DNA of 40,640 nucleotides from an uncultured Pelagibacteraceae bacterium (GTDB lineage: Bacteria > Pseudomonadota > Alphaproteobacteria > Pelagibacterales > Pelagibacteraceae): positions 1 through 40,640 of the forward strand of contig CACAEM010000001.1 of the NCBI GenBank assembly GCA_902531455.1, written 5' to 3'. Position numbers and translations under genes: made by a program. The notes under the pieces were generated by a model. It was not told the DNA's origin, ran no database searches, and was given only the letters and a program-made list of their open reading frames with translations. Below, piece after piece: positions 8,581-16,962 of this stretch; the stretch's first letter is position 1, and each line of letters begins with the position of its first letter.

Positions 8581-9357
8581 ATTAAAAATTTCATTTACTG
8601 CTTTAATCTTTGAATGATTATTTGGGGCGATCTCACCATTAGGCATAAATAAGGAATTTTCAAATCCAACTCTTATTTTACCCCCTAAGTTTATTGCTTT
8701 TTCTAGACAGGATATTTCTTCTTTGGCAAAAGCACAGATTGCCCAGTCCAAATTAATATTATTATCTCTCATTTTTTCAAGAAAAATGGGAATGTTATCT
8801 GGATAACTTATTTTACCTGAGTAATGTCCAATTACAAAGAGACACCAAGCTCCCTCAACATTAATTTCCGCTTTATTAAATAAATTAACTAATAAATCTA
8901 TTTCATTTGGATTATATAAAAGATGTTGTATTTTAGAACCAGCCTCTGTCAAATATTTATATAACTTTACATCTTCATCAGTTGGATTTCTTGAGGGTAT
9001 CATTTCAGCTGTACCAATTGATATTCCCGGTGGTGTAACATCATAAGCAAGTTTTCTCATATCTTCCGGAGAATATTTTCCAACTGACTCCGTTGTAACT
9101 TGGATATGCATTTTTGGAACTTTAAATTCTAATTCCTTTAGAGCTTCTTTATACAAACCTGCATCAAGAACGTGTTCTCCTTTTTCATTCCTTACATGCA
9201 GATGTATTGCACCAGCTCCTGCTTTAAAACAGTTCTTTGCGACTTCAACAGTTTCTTGTATAGTTAATGGCACTTCAGGATGATCTGTCTTGACTTTTCT
9301 TGCTCCATTTGGAGCTACCATTAATCTAGGTAATTCATTTGGTTGATAAAAAGGCAT
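8572..9357 (-). CDS. beta-keto acid cleavage enzyme (BKACE / Kce family)
   Basis: A 261-residue TIM-barrel protein of the BKACE family (DUF849), typified by 3-keto-5-aminohexanoate cleavage enzyme. These Zn enzymes react a beta-keto acid with acetyl-CoA to give acetoacetate and a new acyl-CoA. The Zn site is visible as HLHVR (His52, His54) and the distal Glu in RVGFEN (about 233). Other family marks are LMVAPNGARKVKTDHP near the N-terminus and the GAGAIHLHVR strand. It is slightly shorter than typical members (about 270-300). It is three bases downstream of the aldolase/dehydrogenase fusion gene, so the two are co-transcribed; the dehydrogenase could supply the keto acid. The substrate is not known. 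Confidence 0.88.
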   Translation of the reverse strand: MPFYQPNELPRLMVAPNGARKVKTDHPEVPLTIQETVEVAKNCFKAGAGAIHLHVRNEKGEHVLDAGLYKEALKELEFKVPKMHIQVTTESVGKYSPEDMRKLAYDVTPPGISIGTAEMIPSRNPTDEDVKLYKYLTEAGSKIQHLLYNPNEIDLLVNLFNKAEINVEGAWCLFVIGHYSGKISYPDNIPIFLEKMRDNNINLDWAICAFAKEEISCLEKAINLGGKIRVGFENSLFMPNGEIAPNNHSKIKAVNEIFNLS

Positions 9358-9360
9358 AAA

Positions 9361-11394
9361 TTATCTTAAAGATGCAGCAATATTTCCACCATCAACTGTT
9401 AGAATAGCTCCAGTGGTTTTTTTGGATATTGAAAGATGAAAAAAAGCTCTGGCTACATCTTCGGCTTTTACCTCATTTAAAAGTAAATTACCTTTCATAT
9501 AATCATCTGTAGTAACTTCTCTAGCCTTTGCTCTTGATTTTATCATTTTATCATTTAGAAGCCCACTTCTAATTCTATCTGCATTTACTCCATTAGATCT
9601 TATTCCATAAGATCCGTAATCAACGGCATATTGTTTGCACAGATTTAATAATGCCGATTTTGGTAAACCGTAAGGCCCAAAATTTTTACCTGGATTTACA
9701 GATTGTTTGGAAATATTAAATAATAAACATCCTTCATTATTCTGAAGTTTCATAATTCTTGTAGCTTCTGAAGCACAGTATTGATGAGAAAAGAAGTTAT
9801 CTTCAAAACTTTTTCTTAAAATTTTATCACTAACCTCAGCAATAGGACCTCCTGTGGCGGTACCTGCATTTGATATTAAAATATCTATTCCTCCAAATTG
9901 TGATGAAATTTCGTTAAATGCTTGTTTAACACTTTCTTTATTTGTTACATCACAATAAATACAGACATCATTTAACTCCTTACTCATTTCTTCAACCTTT
10001 GTTTTATTATTGTCTATTAAAATTACTTCTGCGCCATTTTTTTTGAATAATTTATATGTTGCTGTTCCGATACCGCCAAAAGCTCCAGTAATAACAACAA
10101 TACTTCCCTCTAACTCCTTTTTTTCTTTTTTAATTTTAGCTTGTTCAAGAGTCCAATATTCAACATCAAAAATATCTTTTTTTGTTATAAACTTATACTT
10201 TGAGGTTTCTTCAACAGATGAGATTACCCTTGCATTTGTCTCTGTCAAATCTGCAGCAATATTTGCAGCTTTAAGACTATTGCCTACACAAAATATTCCA
10301 ATATTTTGCACTATTATTACTCTTGGTGAAGTATCTAGCATTGTCTTCTTTTCTTTAACCTTTTTTTGGTTTTGTTCAAAATATTGCAAATATTTTTTCC
10401 TGTAACTTACAAATGCTTTTTTTGCAGTTTTTTTAAACTCATTGACTGAAGATTTAAGTTTTGGTTTTATTATTAAAGGAAAGGGTTTTACTCTTATTAC
10501 ATGATCTGGAGTAGCAGTTCCCTCTGCTGAATATCTTGCCACCTCAGTTCCATCAATAAAATACTTTAATGTCTTATTATTTCGAAAAGTAAGAATAAAT
10601 TTATTTTTTGTACCATTAGATGTAAGTCCTCGAAGTATTGGTGCTATTTGGGCAGGAGTAATTTTAGTATTTAAACTTTTTATTTGTTTGATTTTTTTTC
10701 TTTTTAATTTTTTTATTGCCTTTTCAGCATCACTCACATACTTGATCATTAGGTCATATGACTCTTTTGCATCGTTAGAGAAAGTGAAAATTCCATGATT
10801 AAGTAAAATAAGACAGTTTATATTTGGATTTTTTAAGTAAACCTCTTTAATCTTCTGAGCTAATCCATATCCTGGCATTACATAAGGAATTATGCTTACT
10901 TTTTTTCCAAATATCTTTTTGCAAAAAGTAATTCCATTAGGTCTGTTGGTTACATTCATAATTGCATCAGAATGCGTATGATCAACAAACTTAAATGGTA
11001 AAAAAGCATGTAGAAAAGTTTCAACTGATGGATTTGGAGATTTGATGTTCATCAAATTCCTTTTTTGATATGATACCATTTCTTCATCTGATAATTTTTT
11101 TTTGTTTTTTAATGCCAAAAGAGGATTTAGTTTTACAGCTGGCAAACCTTCTGGTTCAATTTCTGCCATATCCCATCCACTTCCTTTCACACACAAAACA
11201 TCATAGTTTTTTCCATCTAAATCTTTTACAGTAGTTTTAACAGAAGTATTACCGCCTCCATGTAAAACCAATTCACTATTTCTTCCTAGTAATCTAGTTG
11301 TATAAACTCTCAACGCCATATCTCTAGAATGACCACGTTTCTTGTATTTTGATATATATTTTTTAGCTTCAGTATTTGACCAATTATTTTTCAA
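9361..11394 (-). CDS. bifunctional class II aldolase / short-chain dehydrogenase
   Basis: A 677-residue two-domain cytosolic protein. The N-terminal domain (about 1-400) is a class II (Zn-dependent) aldolase/adducin fold with LVLHGGGNTSVK, the Zn histidines in DHTHSDAI and the third in LLNHGIFTF. The C-terminal domain (about 425-677) is a short-chain dehydrogenase with the nucleotide motif ITGAFGGIGTAT and the catalytic set ISKQS...YGLPK (Ser, Tyr, Lys). This architecture is known as the RhaD/RhaE-type rhamnulose-1-phosphate aldolase/lactaldehyde dehydrogenase family, but SAR11-type members are often annotated only generically, and no rhamnose genes are nearby. It leads an operon with the BKACE gene three bases downstream. 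A beta-hydroxy acid substrate oxidised to a beta-keto acid is a reasonable inference. Confidence 0.87.
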   Translation of the reverse strand: MKNNWSNTEAKKYISKYKKRGHSRDMALRVYTTRLLGRNSELVLHGGGNTSVKTTVKDLDGKNYDVLCVKGSGWDMAEIEPEGLPAVKLNPLLALKNKKKLSDEEMVSYQKRNLMNIKSPNPSVETFLHAFLPFKFVDHTHSDAIMNVTNRPNGITFCKKIFGKKVSIIPYVMPGYGLAQKIKEVYLKNPNINCLILLNHGIFTFSNDAKESYDLMIKYVSDAEKAIKKLKRKKIKQIKSLNTKITPAQIAPILRGLTSNGTKNKFILTFRNNKTLKYFIDGTEVARYSAEGTATPDHVIRVKPFPLIIKPKLKSSVNEFKKTAKKAFVSYRKKYLQYFEQNQKKVKEKKTMLDTSPRVIIVQNIGIFCVGNSLKAANIAADLTETNARVISSVEETSKYKFITKKDIFDVEYWTLEQAKIKKEKKELEGSIVVITGAFGGIGTATYKLFKKNGAEVILIDNNKTKVEEMSKELNDVCIYCDVTNKESVKQAFNEISSQFGGIDILISNAGTATGGPIAEVSDKILRKSFEDNFFSHQYCASEATRIMKLQNNEGCLLFNISKQSVNPGKNFGPYGLPKSALLNLCKQYAVDYGSYGIRSNGVNADRIRSGLLNDKMIKSRAKAREVTTDDYMKGNLLLNEVKAEDVARAFFHLSISKKTTGAILTVDGGNIAASLR

Positions 11395-11479
11395 TGTAAT
11401 ATCCTCACATAAATTATTATCGTAGTTTTTTATTTGAAAGAAGTAAAAAATTAAATTAGTAAAGTTATTAAATATTCTT

Positions 11480-12520
11480 ATGAATAAAGTTGGAGAACAT
11501 ATTACCCTTGATATAATTGGTACAAAAAAGGAATACGACCCTGCTTTTTTTGAGAAATTAGTTTATAAAATTGCCAAAATAGCAAAGGTTACCGTGCTTG
11601 AAATTTCTAAATATAAATTTGAGCCACAAGGTTTTACTTTAGTTGCTTTATTGGCTGAAAGTCATATTAGTTTTCACACATTTCCAGAAAAGGGAATTAT
11701 TAGTTTTGACTTTTTTACTTGCGCAAAAATTTCTCCCTCTGTTGCTTTAGATGTTATTAGAGATGAAATAGAACATACACAAATAATTAAAAAAGAATTT
11801 AACAGAGATACAGTAGACCTCTATCATGATAATTATAGTTCACCTGGTTTAAAAAAATCATACGTAGTAAAAAATGTTATTGAAAATTTTAAGTCAAAGG
11901 TAGGCCAACATATTGAGATACTGGAATTAGAACAATTTGGAAAAGCTTTATTTATAGATAATGAAATTCAAGTAGCAGAAAAAGATGAACATTTTTATAG
12001 CTCTACTTTTGTAAATTCAGGACTTGACTTAAACTCAAATAAAGAAAAAGCAGCTATTATAGGAGGTGGAGATGGTGGTGTAGCAAGAGAATGTATTTCA
12101 AAAAATTTTAGTTTTATTGATTGGTATGAGTTAGACCCAGAGGTAGTTGAAGTTTGTGATCAGCACCTAGGCAAAATAGGTGAGAAGGCTACAGAAAAAA
12201 ATTCAGTAAAATGTGTTTGGGGAGACGCATTTGAAAGCATTAAATCAGTAAAAGATGATACATATGATCATATATATGTTGATCTAAATGATGATCAATA
12301 TTGTATTGATTTAGCCGCAAAAAATATGAGTTCACTTGTGAGAATTTTAAAACCGAAAGGTGTCATTACGGCTCAAGTTGGTAGCCAAGATAAAAAACCA
12401 AAACAAGTAGAAAGTTGGCTAAATGTATTTAATGAAAACTTTGGTAATACAAAATTATCAAGGGTTTACATTCCAAGCTTTGATTGTTCCTGGAACTTTT
12501 CATCGTCAATAAACCATTAA
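11480..12520 (+). CDS. S-adenosylmethionine decarboxylase-like / aminopropyltransferase fusion
   Basis: A 346-residue fusion of two polyamine-synthesis modules. Residues 1 to about 110 are a SpeD-type pyruvoyl decarboxylase: LLAESHISFHTFPEKG holds the Glu60-Ser61 self-cleavage site (Ser61 becomes the pyruvoyl group) and His66, and FFTCAK holds Cys81. Residues from about 118 to 346 are a spermidine synthase fold: AAIIGGGDGGVARE (195-204) and WYELDPEVVEV bind decarboxylated AdoMet, Asp268 in YVDLNDD is the probable catalytic acid, and AQVGSQ closes the fold. The amine-binding region is atypical: where SpeE has YHEM...THP, this protein has FYSSTFVNSG (Tyr173 kept, the following His lost), and the later IGP gate is absent. 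The usual product would be spermidine, but either domain may have a changed substrate. It is divergent from the aldolase gene and 58 bases before an amino-acid ABC operon. Confidence 0.85.
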   Translation: MNKVGEHITLDIIGTKKEYDPAFFEKLVYKIAKIAKVTVLEISKYKFEPQGFTLVALLAESHISFHTFPEKGIISFDFFTCAKISPSVALDVIRDEIEHTQIIKKEFNRDTVDLYHDNYSSPGLKKSYVVKNVIENFKSKVGQHIEILELEQFGKALFIDNEIQVAEKDEHFYSSTFVNSGLDLNSNKEKAAIIGGGDGGVARECISKNFSFIDWYELDPEVVEVCDQHLGKIGEKATEKNSVKCVWGDAFESIKSVKDDTYDHIYVDLNDDQYCIDLAAKNMSSLVRILKPKGVITAQVGSQDKKPKQVESWLNVFNENFGNTKLSRVYIPSFDCSWNFSSSINH

Positions 12521-12578
12521 TTTTCTTTTTAATTAATTAGTTTTATGAAATAATCTAATTAAATATTTTGGAGGTAAA

Positions 12579-13406
12579 ATGAGTAAATTTAAAACATTTG
12601 GACTAGGAATTATAATTTCTTTTTTCTTAGTATTGAGTGCAAATGCGGGCTCAATAAAGATAGGAACCGAGGGAGCATATCCTCCTTGGAATTCTAAAGA
12701 TGCTGCAGGTAATCTCAACGGTTTTGAGGTTGATTTGGCTAAAGCTTTGTGTGAAATAATGAAACATAATTGTACAATAGTTGAGCAAGATTGGGATGGA
12801 ATGATCCCAGCACTAACATCGAAAAAATTTGATGCAATAATGGCTGGTATGTCAATCACATCTGAAAGATTAAAAACTATAAATTTTTCTCAAGGATACG
12901 CAGATGAAGTTGCATCATTAGCTGTAATGAAGGGATCAAGTATTGAAAATATCAACACACCAGAGGGCATTAATCTTAATATTGGTGGTTCTGATGTTGA
13001 CAAAGCCCTTAAAACATTAACTAGTTCTTTGACTGGTAAAACCGTTTGTACACAAATAGGAACTATTCACCAAAACTTTTTAGAGTCAGGTGATGTTGGT
13101 AAGATAAAACTTAAAACTTATAAAACTCAAGACGAGGTTAACCTAGACTTGACAAATGGAAGATGTGATGTTGCTCTTGCAGCTGCAGTTGCATTCACTG
13201 ATTATGCAGAAAAATCAGGAAAAGCGGTAGTTTTGACTGGTCCTACTTTCTCTGGTGGAGCATTTGGTAATGGCGTTGGCGTAGGAATTAGAAAAGGAGA
13301 CTCTAAGCTTCTCAATGAATTTAATGCAGCAATAGATAAAGCTAGAGACGATGGTATTATAAGTAAACTAGCCATTAAATGGTTCGGTTTTGACGCTTCT
13401 ATGTAA
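12579..13406 (+). CDS. amino-acid ABC transporter substrate-binding protein (polar/basic amino acid type)
   Basis: A 275-residue family 3 periplasmic binding protein of the HisJ/ArgT/OccT kind. It has a signal peptide ending near SANA (about residue 23), then the diagnostic IKIGTEGAYPPWN, LNGFEVDLAKALCEIM, DWDGMIPALTSKKFDAIMAGMSIT (split: DWDGMIPAL, DAIMAGMSIT) and SERLKTINFSQGY. Ligands of this subgroup are usually Arg, Lys, ornithine, His or opines; the exact one cannot be read. The start has a strong Shine-Dalgarno sequence (GGAGG at 12570-12574). It heads an operon with two permease genes and a nitrilase-family gene, and a hairpin separates it from the permeases. Confidence 0.9.
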   Translation: MSKFKTFGLGIIISFFLVLSANAGSIKIGTEGAYPPWNSKDAAGNLNGFEVDLAKALCEIMKHNCTIVEQDWDGMIPALTSKKFDAIMAGMSITSERLKTINFSQGYADEVASLAVMKGSSIENINTPEGINLNIGGSDVDKALKTLTSSLTGKTVCTQIGTIHQNFLESGDVGKIKLKTYKTQDEVNLDLTNGRCDVALAAAVAFTDYAEKSGKAVVLTGPTFSGGAFGNGVGVGIRKGDSKLLNEFNAAIDKARDDGIISKLAIKWFGFDASM

Positions 13407-13419
13407 ATAACTTTAGATA

Positions 13420-13444
13420 TGGCGACTATAATATATAGTCGCCA
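13420..13444 (+). terminator. hairpin between binding-protein and permease genes
   Basis: An 11-bp perfect stem (13420-13430 with 13434-13444) with a 3-base loop, beginning 14 bases after the binding-protein stop. There is no T run, so it is more likely a 3'-end stabilising or partial read-through element than a full terminator. The permease ATG follows only 6 bases later with no evident Shine-Dalgarno sequence, so the hairpin may also limit permease translation. Confidence 0.6.
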
Positions 13445-13450
13445 ATCTAT

Positions 13451-14143
13451 ATGGAACTACTTTCATTTGGAGATACTGGTTGGGGAGACGAACTCTTTTT
13501 TGCAACCCTAATGACAATTGCTGTTTCGATTGCAGCTATGGCAATAGGTTTTGTGTTTGCTTTAATATTTACACCTTTAAAACTATCTAAAAATAAAACA
13601 CTTAATATTATTGGAAATTGTTACACTACTATTATTAGAGGTGTTCCAGAACTATTAGTAATTTACTTATTATTTTTTGGTGGCACGGGAGCTGCTATGT
13701 ATATAGCTTCAATTTTTGGATATGATGGTTACATCGAAATAAATGCATTTATAACTGGCGCTCTTGCTATTGGGATTATTTCTGGAGCTTATTCCACTGA
13801 AGTATTTAGGGGTGCTATATTATCAATTGATAAAGGTCAATTTGAGGCTTCAAAAGTTTTGGGAATTAAAAAAAATATTCAATTTTACAAAATTATTTTA
13901 CCACAAATGTTGAGGCTATCAATTCCTAACCTTAGCAATGTTTGGCAAATAACTTTAAAAGATACTTCATTAATTTCTGTAACAGGATTAGTAGAAATAA
14001 TGAGGCAATCTTATATTGCCGCTGGTTCAACTAGAGATCCCTTATTTTTTTATTCAGTAGCAGCTGTCTTGTACTTAACGCTCACCTTCTTGAGTATGAA
14101 ATTAATTAATAAATTAGAAATAAAATATAGCAAAGGATACTGA
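13451..14143 (+). CDS. amino-acid ABC transporter permease (HisQ type)
   Basis: A 230-residue inner-membrane permease of the His/Glu/Gln/Arg/opine family. It has about five membrane segments and the characteristic TTIIRGVPELLVIYLLFFGG, GAYSTEVFRGAILSIDKGQ and the cytoplasmic EAA loop QFEASKVLGIKKNIQFYKIILPQ (shown in parts: EASKVLGIKK, YKIILPQMLR), which docks to the ATPase. The final DTSLISVTGLVEIMRQ is also typical. It overlaps the next permease gene by one base (TGATG), so the two are probably made together as a heterodimer. Confidence 0.9.
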   Translation: MELLSFGDTGWGDELFFATLMTIAVSIAAMAIGFVFALIFTPLKLSKNKTLNIIGNCYTTIIRGVPELLVIYLLFFGGTGAAMYIASIFGYDGYIEINAFITGALAIGIISGAYSTEVFRGAILSIDKGQFEASKVLGIKKNIQFYKIILPQMLRLSIPNLSNVWQITLKDTSLISVTGLVEIMRQSYIAAGSTRDPLFFYSVAAVLYLTLTFLSMKLINKLEIKYSKGY

Positions 14144-14820
14144 TGGATATAAATTTAATGATTAGTATTTTTCCAAACTTGTTAAATGGTGCAGTTATCA
14201 CTCTTCAACTATTAATATCATCAATGTTTTTTGGATTAATAATAGGTTTGTTCTTTGCAATTTTAAGAGTTAATAAAAATTCAATAATAAATAAGTTTGC
14301 ATATGGTTATTCTTATTTTTTTAGAGGAACACCTTTACTAGTTCAATTATATTTAATTTATTATGGATTGGCTAATATAGAGTTTTTAAGAAATTCATTT
14401 TTTTGGGTAATAATAAAGGAACCATATTGGTGTGCAATAATTGCATTTTCATTGAATACCGGGGCTTATACATCCGAGATACTAAGATCAGCATTTCAGA
14501 CAATTAAAAAGGGTTACATTGAAGCTGCTCAAAGTTTAGGTGTTACAAAAAAAATAACTTTATACAGGATTCAATTGCCTATAGCCATAAAACAATCGTT
14601 GCCAGCTTATGGAAATGAAATAATATTAATGCTTAAAGGCACCTCACTCGCTAGTGTTATAACAATTATGGATTTAATGGGTGAAGCTAGAAAAATAAAT
14701 GTTTTAACTTTTAAACCTTTTGAGGCTTTTATTACAGCAGGAATTATTTATTTGTTTATTACATTTATAATTCACAATATTATAAAGTACTTAGAAAAAA
14801 AATATAGATTTCAAACATGA
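14143..14820 (+). CDS. amino-acid ABC transporter permease (HisM type)
   Basis: A 225-residue partner permease with the same fold as its upstream neighbour: FFRGTPLLVQLYLIYYG, NTGAYTSEILRSAFQTIKKG and the EAA loop EAAQSLGVTKKITLYRIQLP, then LKGTSLASVITIMDLMGEA. Five membrane segments are likely. It overlaps the upstream permease by one base and the downstream nitrilase-family gene by four bases (ATGA). No ATP-binding subunit gene follows, so the transporter must borrow an ATPase encoded elsewhere. Confidence 0.9.
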   Translation: MDINLMISIFPNLLNGAVITLQLLISSMFFGLIIGLFFAILRVNKNSIINKFAYGYSYFFRGTPLLVQLYLIYYGLANIEFLRNSFFWVIIKEPYWCAIIAFSLNTGAYTSEILRSAFQTIKKGYIEAAQSLGVTKKITLYRIQLPIAIKQSLPAYGNEIILMLKGTSLASVITIMDLMGEARKINVLTFKPFEAFITAGIIYLFITFIIHNIIKYLEKKYRFQT

Positions 14821-15602
14821 AAGTAGCTTGTATTCAATTATCCAGTGGCGAAGATTATAATAAAAATTTTAAAGATATTGTAAAATATATTAATCAAGCA
14901 ATTGTAAATAAAGCAGACTTAATAATTACACCAGAAACTTCTTCATTGATGTCTGCTGACAAAAATAATTTATTTAAATATTCATATGAAATGAAACATG
15001 ATCCAATAATAAAAAAAGTAAAAATTATAGCCAAAACAAAAAAGAAATGGATACTTCTTGGCTCAATTAGTATTAAAGAAAAAAGCAAATTAAGAAATAG
15101 ATCTATTCTTATTGGACCTAAGGGTAAAATAAATACATATTATGATAAAATAAATATGTTTGATGTTAAAGTTTCAAAAAAGGAACAACATAAAGAAAGT
15201 AAAGTATTTAAGGCAGGTAAAAAATTAGTATCAGCTAAATTACCCTGGGGAAAAATAGGTCTCTCAATTTGTTATGATTTAAGATTTCCAGAACTTTATA
15301 GAAACTTATCAAAAAGAAATTTAAGTTTTATAACTGTTCCATCTGCATTTACTAAAACAACCGGTCAAAGACATTGGTTAACTTTATTAAAAGCAAGAGC
15401 AATTGAAAACTTTTGTTATATTTTTGCACCTAATCAAACTGGAAAAAATACAATTAAAAGAGAAACTTTTGGACATTCAGTTATTATTTCTCCCGATGGT
15501 AAAATAATGGCTCTTAAGAAATTTGGTAAAGGAATTATATATTCAAATATAAAACCAAAAATATCTATGGATTTAAGAAAAGTTATTCCAAGTATGCTTT
15601 AA
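14817..15602 (+). CDS. carbon-nitrogen hydrolase (nitrilase superfamily)
   Basis: A 261-residue cytosolic amidase of the nitrilase superfamily, with the catalytic triad Glu40 (ITPETS), Lys111 (YYDKINMFD) and Cys152 (GLSICYDLRFPELYR). The pattern SICYDLRFPELYR and KARAIENFCYIFAPNQTG is closest to the Nit/omega-amidase branch, which hydrolyses short amides such as alpha-ketoglutaramate or deaminated glutathione. The N-carbamoylputrescine amidase branch is another possibility. It is translationally coupled (ATGA) to the amino-acid permease gene, so the amide handled may derive from the imported compound. Its 3' end overlaps the convergent DUF6165-like gene by four bases. Confidence 0.87.
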   Translation: MKVACIQLSSGEDYNKNFKDIVKYINQAIVNKADLIITPETSSLMSADKNNLFKYSYEMKHDPIIKKVKIIAKTKKKWILLGSISIKEKSKLRNRSILIGPKGKINTYYDKINMFDVKVSKKEQHKESKVFKAGKKLVSAKLPWGKIGLSICYDLRFPELYRNLSKRNLSFITVPSAFTKTTGQRHWLTLLKARAIENFCYIFAPNQTGKNTIKRETFGHSVIISPDGKIMALKKFGKGIIYSNIKPKISMDLRKVIPSML

Positions 15603-15988
15603 TAGTTTGTGTATTGTTTAATCTCTTTTATATTTGAGTTAGTTTTATTGTTTATTGCTAATTTAATTTTTGCCCTATTATCATTTAGAAAATGAACATC
15701 TCTTGATAGTTTTATAAAATTTTCACCAAAATCGCTATTTTTTTCACACATTCTTTTATTATCTTCAATATCCCAAAGTTTTGTATTTATTGCCTTTAAT
15801 TCTTCATAAAGTTTTTTTAATTGATCATTTAAAGTTATGTTTTCATCTAATTGTTTTGTTAAAACTAGATATTCACTATTAATAAATATTAATTTATCTG
15901 TATCCTTAATTTTTTCTTTTTTGATTTCTAAAATTGAAATTTTATCCAAAAGTTCACCTACAGATACTTCAACTAAAATTTTATTCAT
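15599..15988 (-). CDS. DUF6165-like protein, function unknown
   Basis: A 129-residue soluble, mostly helical protein opening with VEVSVGELLDKISILEIKKEKI, shown here as VSVGELLDKISILEIK. This matches from memory the start of DUF6165 proteins, which often occur beside glycosyltransferases in polysaccharide or LPS clusters. A central heptad-like run of Leu, Lys and Glu (about 40-75) suggests a coiled coil. It is divergent from a family 9 glycosyltransferase gene 32 bases away, consistent with a role in cell-envelope sugar transfer, but no catalytic motif is visible. Confidence 0.65.
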   Translation of the reverse strand: MNKILVEVSVGELLDKISILEIKKEKIKDTDKLIFINSEYLVLTKQLDENITLNDQLKKLYEELKAINTKLWDIEDNKRMCEKNSDFGENFIKLSRDVHFLNDNRAKIKLAINNKTNSNIKEIKQYTNY

Positions 15989-16020
15989 AAATAAACATAG
16001 TGTGTTAAGTTGTTTAAAAT

Positions 16021-16962
16021 ATGTCTAATATTCTTATAATTAAGCATGGTTCTTTAGGTGATATAGCTCAAGCGAGCGGTGCAATTCAAGATATTTCTGA
16101 TTTTCACCAAGATGATAAAGTCTATTTATTAACATCCAAGCCTTACATAGATCTTTTCAAAAAAAATCCATATTTAGAGGACATAATTTTAGATAAGAGA
16201 TTATCCAGATTTAATCTGGTTTATTTATTTAATCTCATGCGCAAATTAAAAAAATATAAATTTCTAAAAGTTTTTGATTTACAAAATTCTTCTCGTACAA
16301 GTTTCTATAAAAAAATATTGTTTCCAAATGCTAGTAATCTTGTTTGGTCGTCTTCTGAAACCACGTTGCCAAAAGATAAATCCAAGGATGAATTTGATAA
16401 AAATCCTGTTTTAGACAGATTTAAACATCAATTAGAAACATCTGGAGTTAATACTAAAAACACTATGTTTCCTGATTTTAAATGGGCTTGCTCTAATATA
16501 GATGCGATAAAAAATAAATTTGATTTAGATAAATATATAATTTTATTTCCTTTTTGCTCTTCGCATTTACAGATTAAAAAATGGCCTAATTATAATAAAC
16601 TTATAGATTTAATTAAGAATAAATTTAAAGATGAATACAAAATTATAGTAGCTCCAGGTCCTGATGAAATAAATATGACAAAAGAAATTAATGCCATTTC
16701 AATTTTAAAAGAAAATAGATCTTTAGATATCTCTGAGCTTGCTACATTAATAAAAGACAGTTCTTTTGTTGTCGCAAATGACACTGGACCTGCGCATATA
16801 GCAGCACATTTGGCTTCTAATGGTTTAGCTTTATTCGGCTCTCATACTACTGCATACAAAGTAAGTATAGAGAGAGAAAATTTTAAAACAATTCAAGTAA
16901 CAGACTTAAATAAATTATCTTCTGAAAAAGTATTTGAATATTTTTTAAAATCTTTAAATTAA
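16021..16962 (+). CDS. glycosyltransferase family 9 (heptosyltransferase-like)
   Basis: A 313-residue GT-B fold protein of family 9, the ADP-heptose:LPS heptosyltransferase family. It has the N-terminal ILIIKHGSLGDIAQASGAI, in which the conserved Gly-Asp pair of the GDxxxxxP/A turn can be seen. The C-terminal donor-binding part includes IILFPFCSSHLQIKKWP and SFVVANDTGPAHIAAHL, with the typical DTGPxH motif. It probably adds a sugar to lipopolysaccharide core on the cytoplasmic face. It overlaps the TauE/SafE-family gene by one base downstream. The specific sugar is not determinable. Confidence 0.85.
   Translation: MSNILIIKHGSLGDIAQASGAIQDISDFHQDDKVYLLTSKPYIDLFKKNPYLEDIILDKRLSRFNLVYLFNLMRKLKKYKFLKVFDLQNSSRTSFYKKILFPNASNLVWSSSETTLPKDKSKDEFDKNPVLDRFKHQLETSGVNTKNTMFPDFKWACSNIDAIKNKFDLDKYIILFPFCSSHLQIKKWPNYNKLIDLIKNKFKDEYKIIVAPGPDEINMTKEINAISILKENRSLDISELATLIKDSSFVVANDTGPAHIAAHLASNGLALFGSHTTAYKVSIERENFKTIQVTDLNKLSSEKVFEYFLKSLN

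Noticed and set aside
10010..10405. 131-codon open frame on the plus strand
   Set aside because: It is antisense to the well-supported aldolase/dehydrogenase fusion gene and has no recognisable motif.
12533..12562. AT-only inverted repeat (TTAATTAG...CTAATTAA) before the ABC binding-protein gene
   Set aside because: All-AT arms, 14-base loop and no T run; expected by chance in DNA of this composition.
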